DNA from: Bacteroidota bacterium
GTDB taxonomy: Bacteria > Bacteroidota > Bacteroidia > B-17B0 > Aurantibacillaceae
DNA: 64,000 bases
Assembly (NCBI GenBank): GCA_029237825.1
Contig: JAQZBQ010000001.1
Span: forward strand, 366,508 to 430,507
Reading direction: 5' to 3'
The translations under genes and the position numbers were made by a program. Shown one piece after another: positions 8,673 through 17,812 of this stretch (the stretch's first letter is position 1; every line of letters begins with the position of its first letter). The notes under the pieces were generated by a model that saw only the letters and a list, made by a program, of their open reading frames with translations, made no database searches and was not told the DNA's origin.

Positions 8673-9035
8673 ATGAAACCAATATTCTCAGAATCCGTCT
8701 ACAAAATACTATACACTCTGGTAACACAGCAAAAATCCACTGATGTAAAACAATTAGGCGCAGAGCTATTAAATGGAGTAGTTGTGGATGACAAAGCTTT
8801 TAAAAAAGATATTGTCAGTTTAAACTCTATCGTTCAGTTTATTGATGAATCGATAAGTCAGCCAATCCAAATCCAAATTGTATTACCGGAAGAAATGGAT
8901 CTTAAAAAAAGAAAAATTTCAATTTTAGCGCCTATCAGTATTGCACTCATCGGCTTCAAAGAAGGTGAACGATTCACGCGGCAAATGCCCCACGGGACTA
9001 AAAAATTTCAAATTATAAAAGTAATTAATGAATAA
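8673..9035 (+). CDS. Rnk/GreA-like C-terminal domain protein (copy 2)
   Basis: This 120-residue paralogue of the preceding protein aligns along its whole length: shared SVYKI/SVFRI start, VSLNSIVQFIDESISQPIQI, VLPEEMDLKKRKISILAPIS and the ending FQIIKVINE. It therefore arose by tandem duplication. It keeps the P-E...D-L...I-S-I-L-x-P-I core of the GreA/Rnk C-terminal domain and again lacks a cleavage-type coiled-coil. Its stop codon overlaps the start of the membrane protein gene at 9028, which suggests translational coupling and a functional link to that membrane sensor-like protein. Confidence 0.75.
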   Translation: MKPIFSESVYKILYTLVTQQKSTDVKQLGAELLNGVVVDDKAFKKDIVSLNSIVQFIDESISQPIQIQIVLPEEMDLKKRKISILAPISIALIGFKEGERFTRQMPHGTKKFQIIKVINE

Positions 9036-9654
9036 TGTGAACATGGATTTCCTGAACGCTATACAACATAAAGGGAAAATTGCACTCTTGCTGCTGGTGG
9101 TGATTTTTTTGGAATTGTTTTGCTCAAGCACCTATACCACTAGCATAACCAAAATTGGAGAATCATTTAAAGAAGCGTATTCCGATCGCATCATTGCTCA
9201 GGATTACATTTATAAAATGGCCGGCATCTTACACCGAAAGAACCTATCAAATGAACACCTTCAGATGAAGGCCCTTCTTTTGGCGTATGAAAAAACGCAA
9301 CTTACTGCCGAAGAACGCAAGGTATTCGGTGCTTTTCGCAATAATATGTTTGTAATGATGCAACTTGAATATAAAATTGCAAATAAAGAAAGAAAAGCGA
9401 TGAGCGAAATTCTGAAGCTTAACGAAAATGAAATTCAAAAAAAATCATTAAAACAACTCGATCAGCTGTCACTTATCCAGGTAAACCGCATGAAAGACTT
9501 AAACGAAACCTCACAAAAAACCGTTTCATTTTCCTCGTTACTCAACCAGTTTGACTGGGCATTATTAATAGTAATAGGATTAACCATTCAGGTACTTATC
9601 TTTTCATCCAACTCAACCCGGCCCAAAAAACCACAAAACCAATTTCTTAATTAA
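9028..9654 (+). CDS. Two-TM protein with a four-helix-bundle sensor-like domain and no signalling output
   Basis: The 208-residue protein has a first TM at about residues 17-36 (GKIALLLLVVIFLELFCSS), a helical extracytoplasmic region of about 135 residues rich in Lys, Glu and Leu, and a second TM at about 179-195 (ALLIVIGLTIQVLIFSS) with a short cytoplasmic tail. This is the layout of the 4HB_MCP ligand-binding module of chemoreceptors and kinases, but the HAMP, kinase or MCP output is missing. The start overlaps the Rnk-like gene by 8 bp. It may be a sensory accessory subunit for one of the kinases downstream; this is inferred from gene order only. Confidence 0.6.
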   Translation: MNNVNMDFLNAIQHKGKIALLLLVVIFLELFCSSTYTTSITKIGESFKEAYSDRIIAQDYIYKMAGILHRKNLSNEHLQMKALLLAYEKTQLTAEERKVFGAFRNNMFVMMQLEYKIANKERKAMSEILKLNENEIQKKSLKQLDQLSLIQVNRMKDLNETSQKTVSFSSLLNQFDWALLIVIGLTIQVLIFSSNSTRPKKPQNQFLN

Positions 9655-9738
9655 CGCTTAAGTTTACAGATTTCAAAGATTCTGACCAACTTAAACACCA
9701 TACCCGCAAACAATCGCGAAACGGTATTAAAAATTACT

Positions 9739-9766
9739 TAACTTTAATTAATAGATCTTCGATCTA
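9739..9766 (+). promoter_or_regulatory. Promoter box and adjoining palindrome upstream of the PAS kinase
   Basis: TAACTTTA (9739-9746) is one base from TAnnTTTG. Six bp downstream, TAGATC and GATCTA flank TTC (9752-9766), in the likely 5' leader or initial transcribed region, 46 bp before the kinase start. It could be an operator. Seen directly; function inferred. Confidence 0.35.
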
Positions 9767-9811
9767 GTTCCCCAGCACTGTCCTCATTCCGTTATTTAAT
9801 GTTTAATTACC

Positions 9812-11272
9812 ATGAAGGAGTTAATGAACGATAATCTGAGCGATGATCAACATTGGATTGAAGAATCTTTAAAACTAGCACACATTGGTAACTGGCAATG
9901 GAATATTCTTCTCGACAAAGTCACGTGGTCAGAAGAACTTTTCAGAATCTATGGCTTAAACCAGGAAACCTTCAATGCGTCGTTTAGCGGATACATTGAA
10001 CGCATTCACCATGAAGATGCATTAAGAGTAAAACAAACCATTGAAAATGCACTGAAGTCTAAAAAACAGGTAACATTTGAAGAGAGGATTATAAGGCCCG
10101 ATGGGGAAATCCGCTACCTGAAGTCGTGGGCCTATGTCGTTTTGAATGACCTTGACCAACCAGTAAAAATGTACGGAGCATGCTTTGATATTACAGATTC
10201 GAAAAAAGCTGAGCTACATTTAGCCAAAAAAGAAGATGAGTTTAAAATAATTCTGGAGCGTGTATCTGATGCGTTTGTGGCGCTGGATAAAAATTGGGTT
10301 TATACATACGTGAACAGGAAAGCAGGTGAAATTTTTGGAAAAACTCCTGAAGAACTCATAGGAAAAAATATTTGGGAAGAGTTTCCGGAAGGTATCGGTC
10401 AACCTTTCTATGAAGCTTATTATAAAGCTATGGAAACCCAGAAGTATGAATATATTCAGGAATATTACCCTCCATACAAATTATGGTTTGAAAATCACAT
10501 CTATCCGTCGCCGGACGGACTTACAATTTATTTTACAGACATTACAGAAAAGAAAAAAGCCGAACAAGCACTGGCCACTTACCATATTAAACTGGAACAA
10601 GAGGTAAAAGAGCGTACCTCGGAACTGGAACATCAAAACGGAATTATCAAGGAACAAAAAAACAGGATCGAAGACATCATTAAGGAATTACATCACCGGG
10701 TAAAAAATAACCTCCAGATTATTACCAGTTTATTAAGGCTGCAATCTGATAAAGTGGTGGATGCGCATATGAAAGAGATTTTTACCGATTGTCAAAATCG
10801 TATCTATAGCATGTCATTGATACACGAAAAGATGTATCAATCTGAAAACCTAACCAAGATAAACGCAAAAGACTATTTTCCGAAGTTAATTCATGATATC
10901 ATAGGATCCATGAACATCGGGAAACGTATTAAAGAAGACATAGATGTAGACCCGGTTGACATGCCAACTAAAATGATTGTTCCTCTTGGACTTTTGGTGA
11001 ATGAAATTATTCTAAACTCAATGAAGCATGCCTTTAAAAATAAAAATGAAGGGTGCATTACATTTCATTTTAAACATAACGGAAAAAATAGTTTTAAAAT
11101 GGTTATTGGTGACGATGGACCGGGAATAATTACCGGGAAAACAAAAAAAACCAACAGTTTGGGCATGGAACTCATAGAATCTTTTGTTTCGCAGTTAGAC
11201 GGGACAATGCACCGCACAAACAGCCATGGAACCATTTACGAAATTAATTTTAGGTTTATTGAACTAAAATAA
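9812..11272 (+). CDS. Soluble PAS-PAS sensor histidine kinase of the HisKA_2 type
   Basis: The 486 residues contain two PAS domains and no membrane segment. The first PAS (about 15-135) has the PAS_3 motif HIGNWQWNILLDKVTWSEEL, the second (about 140-252) has NWVYTYVNRKAGEIFGKTPE and the W-E-x-F-P-E turn. A coiled-coil with EQEVKERTSELEHQ leads to the H-box ELHHRVKNNLQIITSLLRLQ with the phosphoacceptor in His294-His295, typical of HisKA_2. The ATPase domain has NEIILNSMKHAFKN (N-box) and GDDGPGI (G1 box). No receiver is fused. The nearest possible partner is the lone receiver protein at 16424 or the sigma-54 regulator at 13903. Confidence 0.9.
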   Translation: MKELMNDNLSDDQHWIEESLKLAHIGNWQWNILLDKVTWSEELFRIYGLNQETFNASFSGYIERIHHEDALRVKQTIENALKSKKQVTFEERIIRPDGEIRYLKSWAYVVLNDLDQPVKMYGACFDITDSKKAELHLAKKEDEFKIILERVSDAFVALDKNWVYTYVNRKAGEIFGKTPEELIGKNIWEEFPEGIGQPFYEAYYKAMETQKYEYIQEYYPPYKLWFENHIYPSPDGLTIYFTDITEKKKAEQALATYHIKLEQEVKERTSELEHQNGIIKEQKNRIEDIIKELHHRVKNNLQIITSLLRLQSDKVVDAHMKEIFTDCQNRIYSMSLIHEKMYQSENLTKINAKDYFPKLIHDIIGSMNIGKRIKEDIDVDPVDMPTKMIVPLGLLVNEIILNSMKHAFKNKNEGCITFHFKHNGKNSFKMVIGDDGPGIITGKTKKTNSLGMELIESFVSQLDGTMHRTNSHGTIYEINFRFIELK

Positions 11273-11419
11273 TGGGTGTGTAACCAAATGAAATCTTTAA
11301 AAGATGTAACCTATTTTGTTTCAAAAAGACAAACGAGATTTAAAAGCATCCGTATTATTGCGTAACTTTAAGTAGCTGATGATCGCTTTTTAAAAAAGCC
11401 TCCAACAGGTATCTTTTTT

Positions 11420-13882
11420 ATGTGGCTTAAAAAAAAACCATCCGAACTCAGGGTTATCATTGTGCTTCTCCTGATAGTAGCATTGATTTCAATTACGGGA
11501 ATATCCTCTTACCTTAAATTATCGGCGATAGCAAAAAATGTAAGTACTACCGTTAATACCGATAATCGAATTTCCATTGTATTAAGAAGCATTATAGTTG
11601 ACCTTGAGGATTCCTGGAACAACGTGCGCTCTTATAACCTAACCAATGATGATCAATACGCGTTTTCATTCTACACCTCTGTTGTTACGATAGAAAAAAA
11701 ATTCTATTCGATCTCCGAGGGCAGGAAACATTTCTCGAAAGAAGAACAGCAGCATATTAACCGCACGGTTGCCCTTACTGAAAAGTGTTTATCACTTTTA
11801 AAAAGTCAATTGTATCGCGACGAAAAAAACATTACTGAGGAACTGGATGCGATCTCACTTAAAATAGATGAAGCTTATGCTTCGCCGAAGAACCAGGCAA
11901 CGGTTGGCATTTCCTCTCAACCTGAACTTCCCGATAAGAAAGAAAGTATATTCAATAGAATTTTTAAAACGAAAAATAAGCGGCTTCGGCCCTCCGTAAC
12001 TCCAAACGAAACTGATAGTTCGTCACTACTTAAAGAATCAAACACTATCAATGCATCAAAACTAAAAGGCGATTTGCAGAGCGCCGTTAAGCACGTTAAA
12101 ATAAAACAACAGGATAAACTGGCTTATCAAAAAAACTCTGAACTCCGGTTATCTTCCGAGGTAAAAAACCTCATGACTCAACTGCGCGACATCACCTCGC
12201 AAATGGAATTGCTGGAAGAGAAAAACGATCTTAAAAATATTCAAGCCGCCAAAAGGGATGTAGATACAATAAGGACATTGGCCATTATCATTTCATCCAT
12301 TATCACTATCCTGTTACTGCTGGTGATTGTTTTAATCATTAAATATGTTAGAAAGAAAAAGGAATATGAAGAAGCCTTAATTCATGCGAAGCAACATGCA
12401 GAGGAACTTGCCAAAACAAAGGAGGCGTTTCTTGCAAATATGAGTCATGAAATAAAAACCCCTCTCAACGCTATTTTTGGTTTTACGGAACAGGTGTTAA
12501 AAGGAAAGCTCGAGACTGAACAGTATGAACAATTAAATATTGTGAAAGAATCGTCGGAGCATTTAATTCGTCTGATCAGTGACATACTCGATTATTCTAA
12601 AATCCAGTCAGGGAAAATTAAAATCGAATACGTAAATTTTAATTTAAAAAGAGAACTCGAAAATATTCACACGCTTTTTGTCCATCAAAGTGCGAACAGA
12701 AATTTAGAATTAATTTTCAGAACACAGAATGAAATTCCAGGAAACATCAACGCAAGCTTAACAAAGCTTAAACAGGTAATGTACAACCTCATTGGCAACG
12801 CAATAAAATTTACCGAAAAAGGAACTGTAACGGTCACTGTAGCAATAGAAAAATCTGACGAACAAAATTTTTTGTCAATTCATGTAAAAGATACCGGCAT
12901 AGGAATTCCTAAAAATAAAATCCCAAAATTATTTAATGAATATGAACAGCTCCATAGTGACGCGTATAACAAATTTGGCGGGACCGGATTAGGCTTAGTA
13001 ATCACAAAAAAATTGCTCGAACAAATGGGCGGCAGCATTCAGGTAACGAGTGAAGAAGGAAAAGGTACAGAGGTCGCAATTCTGTTTCCGTATTATCCTG
13101 CCAGCGAACTTAACGCTGGCGATAAAAACACTATTAGTGAAAATGAACTTGCTAACCTGCTAAAGGGCAAACGGATTTTAATTGTAGATGATGAACAGTT
13201 CAACCGTCTTTTATTAAAGGCTATATTGGGAAAATTTGAGACAGAAATCGTTGAAGCGGTAAATGGCAATGAAGCCGTAGCGTTTGTCAAATCACAGCAA
13301 TTCGATCTTGTAATAATGGATCTTCGAATGCCTGAAAAGACAGGCACCGAGGCGTGCAAGGAAATAAGGCGTTTTAATAAATCAGTGTACATTTTGGCAT
13401 CTACCGCTCTTCTCGGTCAACAGCAAGCCGCCGAATGTGAACAGATGGGCTTCAACGGTGTTGTTACTAAACCCTTTACTGAAAAAAACCTCCTAAATAC
13501 GATCTACTCGTTCCTTGATAAAAGCCCTAATCAGGAATCTCCTCAACAAAGTAAACTGAATCTTTCTGAATTGACATCCCTTGCAAACGGGGATGAAACC
13601 TTTAAAAAGGATATGATTAAACTTTTTCACACTTCAATCAATAATGCGCTGCAAAATATTTTAGAGTATAGCAAGCATCAAAAATGGACTGAAATTTCGG
13701 AGGCGGCTCACAAAGTGCTGCCATCCTGTAAGCATTTTGAGGCAAACGCCTTGTATACGCATTTTAAATTTTTTGAAAACTTAAAAACCAGCATTCCCGT
13801 TTATGAGGAAGTTCAAAAAAAATTACAACAACTTGAAAAGGAAGTTGAAGAAATTAATATAGAATTACGGGTATATTTGTAA
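11420..13882 (+). CDS. Hybrid sensor histidine kinase with receiver and Hpt domains
   Basis: The 820-residue protein has TM1 at about 11-30, a mainly helical extracytoplasmic domain of about 250 residues whose start resembles CHASE3 (NVSTTVNTDNRISIVLRSII), and TM2 at about 286-309. Then come HisKA with SHEIKTPLN (His343), HATPase_c with NLIGNAIKFTEKG, DTGIGIP and GGTGLGL, a receiver domain with ILIVDDE and the acceptor Asp634 in IMDLRMPEKTG, and a C-terminal Hpt-like domain with AHKVLPSCKHFEA (His764). All four phosphorelay sites except the final Asp are therefore in one chain. The next gene, 20 bp away, is an NtrC-type regulator, the natural final acceptor. Odd: a strongly basic patch (KTKNKRLRPS, about 181-190) lies between the two TMs. 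Confidence 0.92.
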   Translation: MWLKKKPSELRVIIVLLLIVALISITGISSYLKLSAIAKNVSTTVNTDNRISIVLRSIIVDLEDSWNNVRSYNLTNDDQYAFSFYTSVVTIEKKFYSISEGRKHFSKEEQQHINRTVALTEKCLSLLKSQLYRDEKNITEELDAISLKIDEAYASPKNQATVGISSQPELPDKKESIFNRIFKTKNKRLRPSVTPNETDSSSLLKESNTINASKLKGDLQSAVKHVKIKQQDKLAYQKNSELRLSSEVKNLMTQLRDITSQMELLEEKNDLKNIQAAKRDVDTIRTLAIIISSIITILLLLVIVLIIKYVRKKKEYEEALIHAKQHAEELAKTKEAFLANMSHEIKTPLNAIFGFTEQVLKGKLETEQYEQLNIVKESSEHLIRLISDILDYSKIQSGKIKIEYVNFNLKRELENIHTLFVHQSANRNLELIFRTQNEIPGNINASLTKLKQVMYNLIGNAIKFTEKGTVTVTVAIEKSDEQNFLSIHVKDTGIGIPKNKIPKLFNEYEQLHSDAYNKFGGTGLGLVITKKLLEQMGGSIQVTSEEGKGTEVAILFPYYPASELNAGDKNTISENELANLLKGKRILIVDDEQFNRLLLKAILGKFETEIVEAVNGNEAVAFVKSQQFDLVIMDLRMPEKTGTEACKEIRRFNKSVYILASTALLGQQQAAECEQMGFNGVVTKPFTEKNLLNTIYSFLDKSPNQESPQQSKLNLSELTSLANGDETFKKDMIKLFHTSINNALQNILEYSKHQKWTEISEAAHKVLPSCKHFEANALYTHFKFFENLKTSIPVYEEVQKKLQQLEKEVEEINIELRVYL

Positions 13883-13902
13883 AAAACACTAACAATTGAA
13901 TT

Positions 13903-15258
13903 ATGTCTTTGAAAACATTTACAGTTTTTGTTCTGGAGGATGATGAGTGGTATAACAAGCTTTTAGCTCATACCATCTCCCTGAACCCAGATTACCTTGT
14001 AAAAAGTTTTTTTTCAGCGAAAGACCTGTTCAAGAGCATTCATGAAAAACCGGAAGTGATAACGTTGGATTACCGCTTACCGGATACAACGGGCGAAGAA
14101 GTTTTAGAAAAAATAAAACAGTTGAGCCCCGAATCGGAAGTAATTGTAATATCTGAACAGGATAACATTGCCACAGCGTTAAACCTACTCAAAAGCGGAG
14201 CATACGATTATCTGGTTAAAGAAAAAAATATTAAAGACCGGTTGCTCGCTATTATAAACAACGTTCAAAAAAATATCAAGCTGCAGTCTCGCATATCGGT
14301 GCTTGAAAAAGAACTTCAAAAAAAACACGATTTTTCCCAATCACTCATAGGTTCCAGTGAAGCCATGGAAAATGTTTCGCGCCTGATTGTGAAAGCGCTC
14401 GGAATAAACCTCACTGTAACCATTACGGGCGAAACAGGAACCGGAAAAGAGGTAGTGGCAAAAATCATTCACTACAATTCCCATCGAAAAAATAAACCTT
14501 TTGTAGCCGTAAATGTAGCCGCCATTCCCACTGAACTGATTGAAAGCGAATTATTCGGCCACGAGAAGGGGGCGTTTACTGGTGCAACAGCGCGAAGAAT
14601 AGGTAAATTTGAGGAAGCTAACGGCGGCACCCTTTTTCTGGATGAAATAGGCGAAATGGACCTGAACCTTCAGGCCAAATTACTTCGTGTGCTTCAGGAG
14701 AAAGAGATTACACGAATAGGTAATAATGCACCAATTAAAATTGACTGTCGTATTATTGTGGCTACGCATCGTAACTTGAAGGAAGAAGTTAAAAACGGAA
14801 GGTTCAGGGAAGATTTGTACTTCAGACTCTATGGTTTAATGATAGCGCTTCCGCCCTTACGTGAACGTGGAAAAGACATCATCATTCTTGCCAAGTATTT
14901 TATGAATGCGTTTTGCAAGGAGAATCAAATCCCTAACAAAACATTAAGCGAAGAGGCTCAGCAAAAACTGATGTCATATCAATTCCCTGGAAATGTGCGG
15001 GAATTAAAATCCCTCATAGAATTAGCTGTGGTAATGAGTAATTCCAACGAAATCAGTGCTGAAAATCTTAACCTGTCACCTTCCGATGAAGTTTCCGAAA
15101 CACTGACAACGGAAATGACTATGAAAGAATATGAGTTGAAAATCATTAAAAATTACCTTTTAAAATACGATGGGAATATGAAGCTGGTGGCTCAGAAATT
15201 AGATATCGGCTTATCTACCCTATATCGGATATTAAAAGAAGACGCAGACAATTCATAA
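13903..15258 (+). CDS. NtrC-family sigma-54-dependent response regulator
   Basis: The 451 residues comprise a receiver domain (1-120; acidic pair in VLEDDEWYN and acceptor Asp56 in [12 protein letters not shown]), an AAA+ sigma-54 activator domain and a FIS-type DNA-binding domain. The AAA+ part shows Walker A GETGTGKE (176-183), the sigma-54 contact loop GAFTGA intact (223-228), Walker [13 protein letters not shown] and the arginine-finger region FREDLYFRL. The C-terminal helix-turn-helix reads [20 protein letters not shown]. Intact GAFTGA implies genuine activation of sigma-54 promoters. It lies 20 bp after the hybrid kinase and so probably receives phosphate from its Hpt. A candidate sigma-54 promoter lies 100 bp beyond its stop codon. 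Confidence 0.95.
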   Translation: MSLKTFTVFVLEDDEWYNKLLAHTISLNPDYLVKSFFSAKDLFKSIHEKPEVITLDYRLPDTTGEEVLEKIKQLSPESEVIVISEQDNIATALNLLKSGAYDYLVKEKNIKDRLLAIINNVQKNIKLQSRISVLEKELQKKHDFSQSLIGSSEAMENVSRLIVKALGINLTVTITGETGTGKEVVAKIIHYNSHRKNKPFVAVNVAAIPTELIESELFGHEKGAFTGATARRIGKFEEANGGTLFLDEIGEMDLNLQAKLLRVLQEKEITRIGNNAPIKIDCRIIVATHRNLKEEVKNGRFREDLYFRLYGLMIALPPLRERGKDIIILAKYFMNAFCKENQIPNKTLSEEAQQKLMSYQFPGNVRELKSLIELAVVMSNSNEISAENLNLSPSDEVSETLTTEMTMKEYELKIIKNYLLKYDGNMKLVAQKLDIGLSTLYRILKEDADNS

Positions 15259-15357
15259 ATACACGAATTTTCTTATTTTGAGAATATTTTTCCTTTATCG
15301 GGAAAACACCTGATGTATTCAAATCATTAACTTATTGACTTTAAGCCGGATAGTGTT

Positions 15358-15373
15358 TGGCATCCAGATTGAA
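15358..15373 (+). promoter_or_regulatory. Candidate sigma-54 (-24/-12) promoter of the coiled-coil lipoprotein gene
   Basis: The sequence reads TGGCAT, five bases, TTGAA. The sigma-54 consensus is TGGCAC-N5-TTGCA; the GG at -24 is kept, spacing is exact, and the -12 GC is GA. Expected transcription start is near 15385, giving a leader of about 43 nt to the ATG at 15428. It lies between an NtrC-type activator gene and the lipoprotein gene. Confidence 0.5.
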
Positions 15374-15427
15374 TTCTTTTACCGAGTCTGAAAAAACCGA
15401 TAAATTAATTTAACAACCAAATCACGT

Positions 15428-16315
15428 ATGAAATCCAGTAACAAAATCAACAGCTTTATTTTAGGTATAACCACAATTGCCGTATTAACTTCTTGTGAGG
15501 ATACAATACCGAAAACGCAATACGAACAAGAGGTTGCCCAATTAAATAGCACCATCAGTTCTGACCAACGAATGAGGGATTCGATTGAAGGCGTTTACAT
15601 TGCCACACTAGATGAAATCGATAACAACCTTGATAAAATCAGGGAGAAAGAAGGGATCATTATTATGGGGCCGAAAAATGCTACCGATTTACGTACTTCC
15701 AAACGTGAAAGGATCGTAACAAATATCAGCATGATTAATACGCTTATCGAAGAAAATAAAACCAAATTATCTCAGTTAGAGAAAAGCCTGGCATCGTACA
15801 AAAAAGGAAAAAAGGAATTATTACGCTCTGTGAATTTAGCCAAAGAACGAATGGTACTACTTGAAGAAGAAATTACGGAGCTGAAATCCATTTTAGCGGA
15901 AAACGAATTTAAAATCGCTGAATTAAACAAACAGCTTGATGATAAAAACAATCAATTAGCAAATTTATCTGAAAAGAACACATCGCTTGATAAAGATTTA
16001 AACCGCGTATATTTTGCGGAAGGAACATATAAAGAACTGCGGGGTAAGAACATTGTAATAAAAGAAGGCGGCTTATTAGGCCTTGGTAGAGTAGAAACCT
16101 TAAAACAAAATCTTGACAAATCACAGTTTAAGGAGTTAAGTCAAAAAGAAACAACATCCATTGTTTTAAATGGTAAGAAACCTAAATTGATTACAAAACA
16201 CCCTGTAAGTTCTTATACAGTGAGTACAACAGAAAACGACCTTGCTCAATTAACGATTAAGGATCCGGAGAGATTCTGGAGTTACTCAAAATTCCTGGTG
16301 GTAGAGGTGAAATAA
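15428..16315 (+). CDS. Coiled-coil lipoprotein with a conserved C-terminal domain (Cbp1-like)
   Basis: The 295-residue product has a lipoprotein signal ending in VLTSC (Cys23). Residues about 30-195 are a long coiled-coil with heptads of Leu/Ile and many Glu/Lys (for example LVSLAKERMVLLEEEITELK-like segments), including the central hinge GPKNATDLRTSKRERI. The C-terminal 90 residues form a compact domain with YFAEGTYKELRGKNIVIKEG, GLLGLGRVETLKQ and FWSYSKFLVVEV. From memory, similar Bacteroidota proteins are sometimes labelled Cbp1-family; that name does not prove collagen binding here. It is likely periplasmic-facing on an outer or inner membrane. Its gene follows the sigma-54 regulator and a candidate sigma-54 promoter and ends at its own terminator, so it may be the main output of the phosphorelay. 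Confidence 0.7.
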   Translation: MKSSNKINSFILGITTIAVLTSCEDTIPKTQYEQEVAQLNSTISSDQRMRDSIEGVYIATLDEIDNNLDKIREKEGIIIMGPKNATDLRTSKRERIVTNISMINTLIEENKTKLSQLEKSLASYKKGKKELLRSVNLAKERMVLLEEEITELKSILAENEFKIAELNKQLDDKNNQLANLSEKNTSLDKDLNRVYFAEGTYKELRGKNIVIKEGGLLGLGRVETLKQNLDKSQFKELSQKETTSIVLNGKKPKLITKHPVSSYTVSTTENDLAQLTIKDPERFWSYSKFLVVEVK

Positions 16316-16345
16316 CCAGGAGAAACAGAACCTCAACACAACTTA

Positions 16346-16388
16346 AAAACTGGAGCTATTAGTTTATCTAATTAAGCTCCGGTTTTAT
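16346..16388 (+). terminator. Rho-independent terminator after the coiled-coil lipoprotein gene
   Basis: Arms AAAACTGGAGCT and AGCTCCGGTTTT pair over 12 positions with one G-U, with inner TTAG/CTAA pairing and a TTTTATAA tail. It separates the lipoprotein from the receiver gene. Confidence 0.75.
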
Positions 16389-16423
16389 AAAAATAAGAAT
16401 ACTAAACATTAAAAACAGCAATC

Positions 16424-16867
16424 ATGAAACATTACCCGCATTTCAAAATCGTCATCCTTGAGGATAATGACTTTTATAACAGGTTGATGACAAAACATCT
16501 TAAGAACCATATTGCCCGAAGCGCTTTACTTAAACGGTTTACGTTTGATATCACATCTTTTACATCGTATAATGATTGCGCCCGGAATTTCAATAATGAA
16601 ACTGACATTGTTTTAACAGATTATTATTTAAACGATGGCTATTCTGCCTTGCATTTACTTGACATGATTAAAAACAGGGGGGTGGACTGTAAGGTTATTG
16701 TATTATCGCAGATCCAGAATATTACAACATCTATCTGCACACTCCTCGAGGGCGCTTACGAATTTATCCCAAAAACAAAATCTGCTTTTGGTAAAAGCTG
16801 GGAAATGATTGAAGACATTATCGACCAGAAACTCCATAAAAGTCATGGTAAATTCCATTTAAGTTAA
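16424..16867 (+). CDS. Stand-alone receiver-domain protein
   Basis: The 147 residues are a single CheY-like receiver: acidic pocket VILEDNDFYN, phospho-acceptor in VLTDYYLNDG (Asp about 65), the Ser in VIVLSQ and the conserved Lys in FIPKTK. There is no output domain. The N-terminus is similar to that of the sigma-54 regulator encoded upstream (both have x-V/I-L-E-D-D/N-x-x-Y-N), so it may be a truncated relative serving as a phosphate sink or relay. It follows a terminator and so probably has its own promoter or relies on read-through. Confidence 0.85.
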   Translation: MKHYPHFKIVILEDNDFYNRLMTKHLKNHIARSALLKRFTFDITSFTSYNDCARNFNNETDIVLTDYYLNDGYSALHLLDMIKNRGVDCKVIVLSQIQNITTSICTLLEGAYEFIPKTKSAFGKSWEMIEDIIDQKLHKSHGKFHLS

Positions 16868-16874
16868 ACCCATA

Positions 16875-16899
16875 AAATCTTCTTCAGGAAGATTTTTTT
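16875..16899 (+). terminator. Rho-independent terminator after the receiver gene
   Basis: AAATCTTC and GAAGATTT pair over 8 bp around TTCAG and are followed by a T run. It closes the signalling block. Confidence 0.8.
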
Positions 16900-17028
16900 A
16901 TGACTATTTGTTACTTTTTTTATCGAGTGGTGTTATACTAACATAATTCTGTTTAAAACATCGCCTATGAGTTAATTTACCCGGCATTTTCTAAAGTAAA
17001 TTCGTGTAATTCTTAACTTCAGGTAATT

Positions 17029-17754
17029 ATGATTTCTTTTATTCTTCAAATAACTAATTCAGTGGCAACCGCTGTTGCTGATACTGTTCAGGACGCTGTA
17101 ACAGGAATTCAAACCGCACCCGAATTGCCTCCCAACGAAATTTCCTTATTTGAAATTGTATCAAAAGGAGGAATTATTATGGTGCCACTGGCACTTTTAC
17201 TGTTAATGAGCATTTACGTTATGGTTGAAAGGATGCTTATGATTTCCAAAGCATCCAAACTAAACGCATCACTTTTATCCACCCTTCGTGAAATGATTAA
17301 CAACGGGAATATTGCAAATGCCCGCAGTCTTTGTAAAAGCATGAATACACCAGAAGCGATGATGCTGGAGCAGGGAATTTCCCGTATTGGCCAAAGTATG
17401 ACAGAAATCCGCGAGGCAATGGATAAATCAGCGTCAGCGGAACTATCTCGTCTTGAAAAAAACATGAGCATGTTAAATATTACAGGGCGTATTGCTCCTA
17501 TGTTTGGATTTATCGGAACAATCATTGGTGTAATTAAAATTTTCTATGATATCTCGGTAGCAAAGACTGTAGAAATTGAGGTAATTTCTTCGGGATTATA
17601 TCAGAAAATGATAACGTCGTGCGGCGGGCTCGTTGTGGGAGTTATCGCTTTTGTAGGTTACCATTGGTTAAACGCACGCATTGATAAACTTGCCCACAGA
17701 ATGGAAGAAACCCAAATTGCATTTCTTGACATCTTAAATGAACCGAGTAAATAA
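17029..17754 (+). CDS. exbB: ExbB/TolQ/MotA-family proton channel subunit
   Basis: The 241-residue protein has three TM segments: about 46-65 (GGIIMVPLALLLLMSIYVMV), about 150-168 in the motif GRIAPMFGFIGTIIGVIKIF, and about 195-213 (CGGLVVGVIAFVGYHWL). The second and third line the ExbB pore. Together with the next two genes it forms the energising complex that uses the proton gradient to drive TonB-dependent outer-membrane transport. The N-terminal extension (VADTVQDAVTGIQ) is Ala/Thr-rich and may be periplasmic. The order exbB-exbD-tonB-folC is conserved in Bacteroidota as far as I know. Confidence 0.93.
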   Translation: MISFILQITNSVATAVADTVQDAVTGIQTAPELPPNEISLFEIVSKGGIIMVPLALLLLMSIYVMVERMLMISKASKLNASLLSTLREMINNGNIANARSLCKSMNTPEAMMLEQGISRIGQSMTEIREAMDKSASAELSRLEKNMSMLNITGRIAPMFGFIGTIIGVIKIFYDISVAKTVEIEVISSGLYQKMITSCGGLVVGVIAFVGYHWLNARIDKLAHRMEETQIAFLDILNEPSK

Positions 17755-17812
17755 TAAGATTTTCAATTAGGGTCTAGTACCAAATTTCGAATCTTTAATA
17801 AAAAAAGCTACA

